Shown: positions 21,401 to 31,408 of the stretch, piece after piece
How positions within the stretch are numbered: the first letter of the stretch is position 1
Layout: each line of letters starts with the position of its first letter
Assembly: GCA_000320545.1 (NCBI GenBank)
Contig: ADNK01000238.1
Span: 1-31,408 of the forward strand
Direction of reading: 5' to 3'
Source of the DNA: Bigelowiella natans CCMP2755
Taxonomy: Eukaryota > Cercozoa > Chlorarachniophyceae
DNA length: 31,408 bases
Notes under the pieces: generated by a model
Database searches by the model: none
What the model was told of the DNA's origin: nothing
Seen by the model: the letters and a program-made list of their open reading frames with translations, nothing else
Position numbers and translations under genes: made by a program

Positions 21401-22345
21401 ACGTTCTCACCTGTCGACACACACACTGTTCATCGCATGCTGGCATGCCCAACGTTTTCACAATCACAAGTGTGCTTCTTTTCCGATGCACAGCGATGCA
21501 GCTGCACACTTCATTGCCAAGTTTGGAGTGTGAACACAAGTCCACTGGTTGGACACCAGTTCCATGTTGCGGTGCCAGCGTGCACTTTGATGTTCCAGTG
21601 AAGTCCAGGAGGTCTTGGGTGCACACTTGTGCTGCAAGCACTTCCAGACCGTTCACCAAGCTGGACGGTCTGAGTGCACCTCGAACAACAAACGAGTGGA
21701 ACATGCACGTGCTCTGCAAGCGTTTGGTCGCAGGTGGACCAGCTGTCCTGTTTTGGGAGTTCGAACCTGTTCGGTCTGGAAGACGACTGCGGGTGGCTAG
21801 GTGGGTGCCTCGACTGGTTGCGCTTGTGCTGCCAACACTGGATTGTTGTTTGGTCGAATGTGTGCGCAACGAATGAAGTGTTTTCAATCATTGAGCAAAT
21901 GAATGCGTGAACGGTGCAGCTGGAAGTGTCATCAGCAGTGCCAACTCCTGACGTCCAAACTTCGGGGAAAGAGGGATGAGCATTTTGCCCTCCCATTCTG
22001 AAAATTCAAAGTGTCGTCTTTGGAATGTGTCGCCGAATCATGCAGCCATCGTAATTTGTCACACTTATCGCAATGTCGACAAAATTTAGATGTCGCGGGG
22101 ATTACACGACAAGAAATCGACACAAAAGCAGGAGCATTTGCAGGAAACACTTTTCATTTCAATCAAGGAGCACTCAATGTGGTTCAATAGAATTGTTCCC
22201 AGCCGCACCTCCAGCCGTGATGTGCGTCTTCATCGAAGGCCATCACATGTACTACAAGTGAACTTTTCAGATATGATAATGATTCACATACTTCAATATT
22301 ACTCAGTTTGATGGAATATTCAGTGTTGAGCGTAGCGTTGCAGTC

Positions 22346-25300
22346 ATGAAATTTACGCAGAACGAAAGCATTTCATCCCTGACACAAATGCAAAGGTAAG
22401 TTCGAAAGCTCATAATTATATTTCTGAAAGAAGAATGTGTGCGATTTTAGTAAACTCAAGCTAGAACTGAGGAAAGCTATTGTTCTTAAAGAAAAAGGCG
22501 AGTTCAATGACTGCAATAAGAAGTTATGAACTTTGTTCAACTTAATAAGTTTTCTTTCCTCTAGAACACAAAACACAAGAAGATCTCCAACAACTAGAGA
22601 TTTCCACCTGCAAACGTCGAAAGAAACAACTGGAGTTTAAGGTGACACCAATAGAACTGTGCGAACACAGTATGGCACAATTATTGTCTCAATGCTCAGA
22701 GGTATGGATCCGAGTTTCACGAAGAGCAACTTGCAAATCAAAACTTTCAAGATTCTATTTCGAAAATGTTTCTTGAAATTTCAAAGTCAAGGAAGTATGC
22801 AGAGCGAACTTGTGATTTGTTGAGAAAAAAGATCAACAGTGCTAAAACTGCAGCAAAATCGTTCATCGAAAAAAAACAAAATGCTGGAAGAAAATTAGAT
22901 ATGGGTATGCTTTTTGATAACTCAGAGTTTTCCATCATATTCTAAAAACATTTTTATCTCAGTACGAAATAAATCGCGAAAGCTTCACAAAATTATACAA
23001 GGGATGGAAAAGGATGCTAAAAGCCTTTCGAAAGATTTATCGGATGAAAGCGGTATTCTTAATAACGTAGATTTCAACACCCTTTTTCACCCAAAGTTTG
23101 TCATCAGTGACTTGGAAAAATAAAATTGAGATGAAGGAAAAAGAAGTAAAAAAACTTCAGCAACACCTTAAAAGCACAAATTCTTTCGTTGAGAAATCTA
23201 AACGAGAACTGAAAGCGCTCCAAATTCGTAAGAACACATGTGAAGAAAAAAATGATGAGTACACCGAAAATGTAAAAGCCATCAAGTTGGACATCGATAC
23301 TATCTCAGAAAAGGTTTTGGAATATTGAATTTAATCTACACCCTTAATTTATGTTACGTTCATATCAATAAAGCAACGAAGGCATCAGATACTAGAACGC
23401 GACATTTGCATAACCAAAGAGCAAGTCAATCTAAACAATCAGAGGTGAGTTCATTATTGTTTATGTTCCGAATTTTTGACTAGCAATTGTCTTATGTGAA
23501 AAAGATTACTGGCACTTAAGATTAACTTCGAGACCAGAGAAAAGAAGCTTGTATCAATGAAAAATATGAGTGATCAGCAAAAAAGAATTTGCTCCCTTCG
23601 AAATGATATCGATCTAGAGAAGAAGAAACTGCGAAATTACACTTCAGAAGTTGCTTCTTGGAATCCCGAAGAGCAAAGAGTCCGATTGGAAAACATTCGC
23701 AAACGGACCCGCATAAACAGCGAATTGCTTCGAAAATTTATCGAGAGACAGTCCAGTATTTCTACCGCTCTCCAACATGTTGAAAGGGAAGACATGATGA
23801 ATCTGAAAGAACTAATGAAGCTAATCGAAAGTGAGGATCTACGTCAGAGGAAAGGAGTAAAAGATTTCATCTCTTCAACGTTGGCTGAAAATGCTAAACT
23901 ATCCAAGCAAGTCCTCACAACATTATAATTAAGATCTTGTCAATCGTTGATGTATTGATTACCCAGGTAAAGGAAACTTCAGGCAAGCATGCCTCAGCTA
24001 ATAGAATGGCACGTTCGTTGGAACAAACAAATCTAGAGAATATTACCAAGTCAGAGTCCCATGAGCATCACACGTTGGATGCTGATATCGAAAGAGACAC
24101 AAACAAAGCAAAGAAATCACTTCAAATGTTGTCATCTCCAGTGCTAGGGCTACAAGAACATGAGTTAGAGGTTGAATTGAATCGGTTGAAAACACAGATC
24201 AAAGATAATAATTTCATTAAAATGGAAATTGATTTCAAGAAGAACATTGAGGGAAAACAAATCTCACATATGAGGGAACTGGTTAATGTTGATAGCCAGA
24301 TAAGGGAAAAAGAAGAGATGTTAAAAAGATTAAAAGGATCAGTATCGACTAAAGACGAGAAAATTCAGCAAATGTGCTGTGAAGCAAAAGATTTAGCTCG
24401 AGCAGACGACACCGAGACTACAAAATCAACTCGGAAAGTGGGCAATAAGAGGTCAAGTAAGCTAGAGAGCAGAGTCTTAGCGAGAAGGAAAAGTACACGA
24501 ACTAACGTGAAACATTCATCTTCTTCCCTAAAATTGGAAGCAACCGAGAATGAATTAAGAAGCTTTAAGAAAGACTGTCCAACTTCAAATATTAATGGTA
24601 TTTATTATAATTGTGCTCTGTTCTACAGTATACCACTATGCAATGCTAATTCTGTATTGTGCTCTTAAACTAAAACTGATAATGAATTTAAACACATTCA
24701 GTTCGATCGAAACGATCGAAATCGACGTTTAAAAAGGATTGTAAAAGTCTTCGAAAATCCACTAGAATTGCTGCAAAGGTCTCGACAAAAAAATTGAAAA
24801 ACGATAGCTCCAGATTGATTGTTGGGATATCCACATCGTTAAAGGTAACTTATCAAAGAAAGTCTCGAAGTCGTCCCCGAAGAAGCACCCAAAAAAAATC
24901 TTGTGTAGAGAAATTTGCCAAAAATGAGACAGTATCATCTTCTGAAGTAAAGAGCAGAAGAGTAACTAGAAGTAAAACAAAAAGGCAATTTAAGTTGCCA
25001 GGCTCAACCCCCCGTACCAATGCAGACATGTTCAGCTTTATCGTCGCTAAAGACACAAGAAGAGCTTGTAAACTATCCAAAAAGTATTCAAAGAGACATA
25101 AATCTTCAACTCAAGGAAGTAGTTCCTTGAATGATCTTGAAGGTCTAAAGTCTAAACAGAGAATAAGGAAAAGCAGGAGTTTCCAAGGAAAGTTGAAGAC
25201 ATGCGAGACTGAAAAATATAAGACTTCTTCTCCACCAAGCAAGATAAGGGCTCACTCTAAAGACAATGGAAGCATAAATCAATTGAAAAGGCGACAATTA

Positions 25301-25540
25301 CAAAACTCGAACAGAACACATACTACCAAAGCCCCAAACTCGGAAGTTGAAAGCTCTTCTCAAGGAGACCTATGTAATTCAATGTGGCTTTTCGATGATG
25401 AGGTGAATAATTTTACGAAATATCACGGAATTCTGCTGAGTGTGTTGCTGGATAATTTTTGTAGGATCCTTTTTCGTTCCGAGAATAGTTGTAAAGAAAC
25501 CACATGCATCAACATTGATATTTTTTTTTCACATAGCTAG
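22346..25540 (+). CDS. Long coiled-coil protein with very basic C-terminal tail
   Basis: Ten exons join in phase: 22346-22395, 22451-22497, 22565-22641, 22700-22904, 22963-23052, 23108-23313, 23374-23444, 23505-23910, 23967-24597 and 24702-25540, giving 873 residues. Eight of nine introns are 55-67 bp. The intron at 22498-22564 begins GC (AAAAAG|GCGAGT), the only choice that restores frame. Residues about 15-525 are a near-continuous coiled coil rich in Lys, Glu, Leu and Gln. Residues 526-873 are rich in Lys, Arg, Ser and Thr, with repeated RKSTR-like words and FKKDC twice, and the segment PGSTPRTNADMFSF. A long central coil plus a basic Ser/Thr-rich tail is the plan of synaptonemal-complex transverse filaments (Zip1, ZYP1 and SYCP1 are of similar length), but their sequences are too divergent for me to claim homology; other chromosome or cytoskeletal coiled coils fit equally. 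The exact end is uncertain: a donor GTGAAT lies near 25402. An upstream exon could extend the N-terminus, since the frame is open to an AG at 22322. Confidence 0.72.
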
Positions 25541-25802
25541 CTTGGTGTCGAGATGTGCGCTACGCTAGTACGGAATGTAATGCAACGCATGTAAGATGTA
25601 CATGAGGATGATGAGTAACAATGCACAAAGGAATGCGTTGTGTGACCAATCTCTCGATCCAAGTGTGAAGGTTGCATTATAGTATGTACATGCTAGCAGG
25701 GCTAGATTTCTTGCCAATTGCTACGGGCATGTTATTGATGTTTAATTGGCGCAGTTATTTGCTACACGTAGCGCAGAGAACAGCAGAATATGTACGTCTA
25801 GA

Positions 25803-25835
<33 letters not shown>

Positions 25836-26114
25836 CTAAAAATACATCTGCGCGTTTTGCTGGATTGTGCAAAACACTGAGCAGAACTTCCGATGTCATG
25901 TACAACTGTTAGTGTTCGGATGCTATGCTAGTATGGGTGACATTCTCGCATGATTGATGCACACACATCAACGAAAATCTTTGAGGATGATCAAGAGAAC
26001 TTGTCACACATGTCTTATTTCATACATTCATGTACACTACAAATATTAATGTCTAATTTCGACCATGCGCTGCACACATGCTAGCGCCTTAACAAGAATC
26101 ACGCTCTCTAGTAT
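25541..26114. other. Convergent intergenic spacer, palindrome-rich
   Basis: This lies between the coiled-coil gene and the large - strand gene. No exon seen. It has GCTAGC or CTAGC near 25537, 25566, 25692, 25701 and 26080, TCTAGA at 25797, and a (CA)n run at 25802-25829. Confidence 0.6.
25802..25829. repeat. (CA)n microsatellite
   Basis: About 14 CA units in the convergent spacer. Confidence 0.95.
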
Positions 26115-29100
26115 TTAGCGAAGATTCGCCTCCAGGAGGTTGAGCACACCCCTACTGGCTTCTATAACCTGGCCAATAACGATGACCCCGTTGTTGTAGA
26201 TAATAGGGACGATGAGTTCCTTCGCATCAGAAGTATCTAGTCCTAAGTCCATTCCAGTCACGTATCTTATTCTATCTAAGACGTTGAAAAGATTCACCTC
26301 CATCAACCCCCCGCCACCTTGATACTTTGGCTTGAAATAAAAGTGATCAACAGCCTTAATCTTATACTCAGTGGCACTTATCCCCGTCGTCGCTGTGGTA
26401 CTGCCTCCCCCACTGCTGTCACCATATGGCTGATTTGGAGATTTTGTCCTTCCGGGGCCGCCGCCTGGGTAATAGTACGACGATGATGCTGGCGGATCAG
26501 CTCCGGTTCTCTCTGCTGTGGGTGATGTTGTTGTAGCTGTGGCTTTAGAGAACTCAGTGATGAGGTAGCGTATGTCGTTAAGATTAGATACGATAATTGC
26601 GCTGTCAAAAATTATGTCGCATTTCCTTACTCTAACATTCACTACAAGTCTAGGGTTGTTACTCTTGCGGCGACGAACATAGCCATGATGATGACGCTGA
26701 TGCCAGCGTCTCTCATCATTATCATCATCATGTTCACCACCACCACGGTGGTATGACAGTTCGAATGTTTCTTCTGCCTTAAGTTTAATGTAGAATCCAG
26801 GCACGGTAATGCAGTTCGGCCTTCGTACAACGTTCTTGAGGTCCCAGCGTCTATGGATGAGGAAGTGGTTAACCTTAGGACTCCGAGGATTGCACGTCTT
26901 GAGGTCCGTTCGGGATCCAACCCACACAACTAACGTCTTCACCACCTTCGTTGACGAAGTTGAGGACGATGATAAACTCGAGGGTGGCACATAAGGGGAC
27001 GATGGCGATGATATCATCGCAGCAGTATTGGATGCGGAGGAAGCTCCAACAAGATCCATTTCGCTACGCCCACTGCCCATCATCCTCAGCATTCTCCTTC
27101 GCATCAGCCTGCTGTGTAGATCGAGGTCGTCTTCCTGTTCCTCCTCGAGGAATAGCCCCATCCTCTTCGAAATCACCTCCATGATCATTTCACCAGCTTT
27201 CAGATGTAGTTCAACCTTTTCAAAATGCACCTCAACGCTCTCTATGGGGGTCATCACGCCTAAGGCTGCTGCCGCTGTAGCGGCTGCGGCATCGTGCGCG
27301 CGTTCCATTACAAGCCCCCGCATATTGTTCCTCTCGGCGCCCTCACCCTCACCAGTGCTACTCCCTCTCATTCTGCTAAGCTTTCTCATATTGCGCACGC
27401 TCCCCCCTATGCTCGATGAGGATAATTCAAGATCCATGCCGCTGCCCTTCGTTTCGGTGTCTGATTTTGTCGAATTGAGTTTAGATTGGAAGTAATGTCT
27501 GGTAGAGCTGTTGGTGCTGCTCAACCGCTGACCGTTGCGTCCACCATGGCCGCGTCGCAGCCTGTTCGAGACATTTCGGACCGCACGTGCCTGGAAGCTG
27601 GAGAAACTTGCTGCAAGGTCCGCAAGACTCCGTTCAGCACCCATCTTGACCAATGCGAAGATACCTTCGTGTACACGTACCACGCATTTGCGATAGAGAC
27701 AATTTGCCTTCACATACCTGGTTTAAGACGATACAAATGCAAACGAACGCGATGAGTTTGAATATTGCTGACTCTATCAAGAATATCAATGCGATGAGGT
27801 GATTTTGTTTTATTGACGAAAGTAAGGAAATAATTGGGAAACAAACAACCGCCATCGAGTGAGAGACAGCGAGACGGTTTGAGGAGAGGGATTGAAAACT
27901 CACTTCTTAAGATGCAAATCGGCAAGTTTATCGATGCGTGGAGGCTGTAAGTGGCCTTGCGAGACATCAAACGGCCTCAAATCGACGAGAACCTCGGTTC
28001 CCTGCTCAATTTTGAACTCAAATCGACGCACAAACAAGCTGACATTAAGCCGCCTAAACATTGGCCCAGTAGCAATGTTGTCCGTCATGGATGAGGAGAG
28101 CTTGAAACCCCCCGCAGCCTCGTCCTGCCAGGTAGTATCGTCGCTAGTCGCAAATAGCCTATGAGGAGGAGGGGTGTCAGAAGGGAGGGAAAGAAGAGCA
28201 ATCAAATACATGGATGTATGTCAGTGATAGAACGCCGTGTCGTTGTCATCACTCTCTCTGATTCCCGTTCTCTCCCTTTCTTTTGCTTACTTACATACCC
28301 GCTGCTGGTGTTTATTGCTGCAGCTGCCGCTGCTGTAGCAGCTGCCACCGCCGCGGAACTGAGCGGAGCATCACTAGCAGACTCGAGTTCGAGGTCAAAG
28401 CCCGCCATTCTCATGCGAATATCCATCTGGCGCGTCAAGCTCTTGTTCTGAATGATCGCATCGCATTCCAGCCCATCACTAGTTGCATAGAGCGTGGTGC
28501 AAATGGCATTGGCCATATCACTATCGCTGCCAATGTCAGGAGGACTGCTGTTTAAACCGTCACTGCCGCTCCGGCTCCTGCCTCTCTTGCTGCCAGCCAC
28601 CATCCTCGGGGCAGGCGTGGAGATGTAGAGCGCGTTGAGCGGGCGCAGTCGGAAGCCGTTCTTGTCAGCCAGATCGTGGATCTTGACGTGCATGGCGCAC
28701 TCCCCAACGTGCAAGATGCACGACTCCACGAGCATCGGGTTGTCCAGGATGCTCATGTCGCGCATGTGCCGCTGCCGAAGCGCCTGCAACGGAGGCACGC
28801 GCCGCCGGTCGAGATGACGCTCTGGGTGAGGATGCTGCTTCTGCCGCCTCCGCAATCTGCGCTGCTGGTGATGCTCATAGCGATGGTGACGACGGTAGAA
28901 CGCCGAACTTCTGGCAGCTGAGGACGATAACGGCGGCTGCGCCTTTGCGTCATCATCCTCCTCCAATACATCTAGATCGTCGTCGTCGACGCCGTTTCCT
29001 TCTTCATCCTCGCTGTCCATCCCGCCGAAGGAGCGCTGCAATGTCAGCAAGGAGCCGAGGAGCTGATCGTCGAGGTTCACATCCATCTTCGGGTCGTTTA

Positions 29101-29245
29101 CTTCCAGCCGAGTCAGATGGATTGGACGACCCCGTTGCCACGCGCGTGCGTGGTTGGCGAAGACCTTTCCGATGCGAAATTTGATCGCGTACACTGTCTC
29201 TCGGTTCACACGCATCTATGTACGTTGTTAATGGCATGGGATATA

Positions 29246-29333
<88 letters not shown>

Positions 29334-31408
29334 TGTAAGTGTGCTTTTGCATGTGGGTGTGTGGTGTGTTTGAGTATGTGTGTGCGCGTGCTCGATTTGT
29401 AGTACGTTCTAGTGGCAACCAAAAGCACTCGGCACCACATAACTAATAAAATATAACTCCGCTGTGATGTGCCCTATTACGCTTACTACGTTGGATTTCG
29501 CCGTCTTCCCCCCCCCTGCCCCCATCCATCTTCCCTCCTTATATCCTCACTACTGTCGTTTCTCTACCTCGAGCGTGATAGCTTCAACAGCCGCAAATGC
29601 CATCATCGACATCTCCAGCATCCTACCCCGCCCCCTCGGCGTATCTTCAGTTCCAAATGATTGCAGCTGGGACGTAGGGTGATAGCCAGGTTTACGGTAG
29701 GTGTTTTTCAAATAACGATAATATTGCGACGCCGCTGGAGGGGCAGATGCCATTACTGGCGATAGGGGGGGAGGGAGGTCTTCTTCTCCCCCATTTCCTC
29801 TAGCAGCCGTGGTGGTCGCGGCCGGTATTCCAGCAAGAGGGGGGGGGGTGTCAACAGCAGTAGCTGGAATGACAGCAGCCTTCTTTATCTTCTTCGTCTC
29901 ACTCTTCTCGTCGGTGCTGAGGAAGAGGAACACGCGCTCCACACCGGCGATGAGGCACACGCTATCTTTGTCGCTCTCCGCGCTGCTGTACAGGCGCACC
30001 CGCACCGAGTGCATGGCCACGTGAAGATCGAATCTGTGGATGATTGGGAAGAGAAAACGGGGAGGGGGAAGATAGGGTGGGCGCAAACGATTAGTGCAAA
30101 AGGGAAGGGTATAACGAATTTCTGCTGCTGCTGCTGCTGCTGACGCGTGCAGTGCATTTCTCTCTGCTCTCTCGACATTTTGTGATAACTCCCTCCAAAT
30201 ACCACCACCGCCAGCCACGAGTACAAAACGCCTTTAGCTATTACTCCTGCCTGTTGCTATTGCTACCAAGCTATATACAAGTATTACTGGGAAGATGAAG
30301 ATGACGCTGCAGCTGCAGCAGCAGTCGCAGCTGCGGATGGTTGAAAAGGCTGCTGCTCTGCTGCAGGTTTCCTCGGTAATCCGTCGGGTTGATTCGACTG
30401 GCCTCCCTCATCGTCCTCAACAACAACAGTCTCCTCGCCTTCGTCGTCATCGACGTCACGGCTGCTGCTGCTGGTGCTGCTGCTACACATTTGCCAAAAG
30501 TCGAGTAAGTCGCTGCCAAATGAGAGGTCATCAGGCACCCAGATATCCAGCAGACAGAATCCTTTGGTCACCTGCTCACCATACATGATCGCACAGCAAC
30601 ACTACGTTAATTCGGCTGCTAAATACAGGCGTTCGAATAGTGACTGTAATCGCAGTTAAGAAAGTCGTCGTCGTCGTCGTTCTTGCAAAATGAGGAAGGT
30701 GGAAATACCCACAACCTACTGAAGAAACTCACAACTTTTGTTCTGCGACACGGCCAAAAGTCGCATCATCGCAGGACAAAACATGCCATCTCTCTCTCTC
30801 TTCATTCAACATATCGTGTGTTCCTGCTGTGACTTGTAGTTGTCATCTTCTTGCTGCTACGCGCTAACTAATGTGTGGGTGCTCAACGAACCGCCACTGC
30901 GTTGGTGTCGGTCTTCTGATCAATCTGCGTGATAAGCTGCATTTCTGGCAGGTTGAATGCGATGACCAGCTTTCTCAACTTCCCAGCCGCTGCAGCCGCT
31001 GATGCCGCTGAAGCGGAGGACGCGGCTGTGCTCTTCCCTCCCCTAAGAGCCGCGCCGCTACTGGCGGTACTACTGCTGGTTGTTGTTGGAACGCCCCCGA
31101 CGCCACCGCCACCTCCCCCCCTGCCGGCCCCACTTGCAGCAGCACCGCTTAAGATTCCGCTGTGCAGTAGTCTCCATAGAACACCTTCGCGCGACCGGCG
31201 ACAGAGCGCAAGAAGCCTGTGGCGTTCCTTGACAAAGAAGCAGCTGCCAGTTCCCACGCCGAATTGTATATCGACCTTGATCGAGGAAGAAACCTTTGGG
31301 GCGGTGTTGTCCCGTCGGCGGCGGTGCTTTTGCTTTTGTTTCTGCTTTTGCTGCTGCTGCTGCTGCTTTTGGGAAGAGGAAAAGAGGAAGTGGTCGTTCT
31401 CCCGCCGT
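26115..31408 (-). CDS. C-terminal part of a very large unrecognised protein
   Basis: Exons in transcript order: 31408 (window edge) to about 30892, 30571-30288, 30033-29568, 29215-28299, 28158-27904 and 27717-26115 (stop TAA). The last five join in phase and encode 1,174 residues; with the edge exon about 1,345 are visible. The donor of the edge exon is uncertain (30892 or 30898). Conserved-looking, beta-rich blocks alternate with low-complexity inserts. Blocks: SSIKVDIQFGVGTGSCF, LRKLVIAFNLPEMQL, FDLHVAMHSVRVRLYSS, VYAIKFRIGKVFANHARAW followed by RGRPIHLTRLEVNDP, SCILHVGECAMHVKIHDLAD, and the final KELIVPIIYNNGVIVIGQV. Inserts: poly-Gln, poly-Ala, Gly-rich and Asp/Glu runs. Many short beta-like segments with basic/aromatic patches over such a length would fit a bridge-like lipid-transfer (VPS13/chorein-type) groove protein, but I see no diagnostic motif; this is a guess. 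I am confident that it is a real gene, not of its family. Confidence 0.7.
29251..29331. repeat. Compound (AT)n(CA)n microsatellite
   Basis: About 24 AT units followed by about 16 CA units in the 29216-29567 intron of the large - strand gene. The AT block ends about 35 bases upstream of the coding-strand acceptor at 29215. Confidence 0.97.
31349..31367. repeat. (CTG)n tract encoding poly-Gln
   Basis: Six CTG units; on the - strand they encode a Gln run in the edge exon of the large gene, followed by Lys/Gln alternation. A similar CTG run occurs at 30121-30140, in an intron. Confidence 0.8.

Larger units (their letters stand above)
19984..22345. other. Long divergent intergenic region with a GC-rich unexplained segment
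   Basis: This lies between the starts of the TPR gene (-) and the coiled-coil gene (+). The ends (19984-20440 and about 21960-22345) are AT-rich, as expected of promoters. The middle (about 20560-21880) is GC-rich, full of CAGC/GTGC/CTAGC words, and open on both strands over long stretches (for example 21271-21876 + and 21399-21887 -). No frame shows domains, plausible exon joins or protein-like composition, so I annotate no gene there. Possible 5' exons of the gene at 22346 cannot be excluded. Confidence 0.5.

Noticed and set aside
21271-21996. Overlapping ORFs of 160-200 codons on both strands
   Set aside because: Neither strand shows a recognisable domain or ordinary protein composition. 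High GC with few stop codons explains the open frames.
22451-23330. Apparent +1 frameshifts in the coiled-coil gene, including an AAA-TAA site like the Euplotes programmed frameshift motif
   Set aside because: Each break disappears when short introns at 22498-22564, 22642-22699 and 23053-23107 are removed, giving one continuous frame.
1-31408. CRISPR arrays, tRNA or rRNA genes, bacterial operons, insertion sequences
   Set aside because: No spaced direct repeats, no cloverleaf or rRNA core sequence and no transposase frame were seen. Tandem repeats here are simple microsatellites.

Overview
The window is nuclear DNA of a eukaryote, probably a unicellular, gene-dense one. Nearly every gene is cut by short GT-AG introns (about 50-500 bp). 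Coding exons are short and in phase with each other, there is an SR splicing factor, and mitochondrial enzymes carry targeting leaders. Introns and spacers are full of (CA)n, (GA)n, (AT)n and trinucleotide microsatellites. I see no bacterial, organellar or viral hallmarks and cannot name the lineage. All exon models were built by hand from splice sites, reading phase and protein-like character. No transcript or database evidence was available.

Layout. Eight protein-coding genes alternate strand without exception. (1) 75-969, +: 3' end of an unrecognised gene. (2) 1600-5986, -: an NFKBIL1-like protein with ankyrin repeats and a C-terminal WHPDKF J-like segment. (3) 6469-7663, +: pyruvate dehydrogenase E1 beta. 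(4) 8526-12526, -: a predicted organellar protein with an E3-binding (PSBD-like) motif, a long acidic linker, an S1 RNA-binding domain and a Pro/Gln/RGG-rich tail. (5) 13185-14550, +: an SRSF3/7-like SR protein with an Arg-Asp tail. (6) 15626-19983, -: a 747-residue coiled-coil plus kinesin-light-chain-type TPR protein in 15 exons. (7) 22346-25540, +: an 873-residue coiled-coil protein with a very basic tail. (8) 26115-31408, -: the C-terminal part of a very large unrecognised protein.

Alternating strands give four convergent spacers (970-1599, 7664-8525, 14551-15625, 25541-26114). All four are unusually rich in CTAGC/GCTAGC and TGCATGC-type palindromes. The three divergent spacers hold promoters. 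The third of these (19984-22345) also contains an unexplained GC-rich segment.

The most interesting items are these: the S1 plus E3-binding fusion lying tail-to-tail with the PDH E1 beta gene; in-frame TGA codons inside otherwise good exons of genes 1 and 5; gene 7, with its distinct AT-rich composition, uniform 55-67 bp introns and a GC-AG intron, which resembles a synaptonemal-complex transverse filament in overall plan; and the palindrome-rich convergent spacers.
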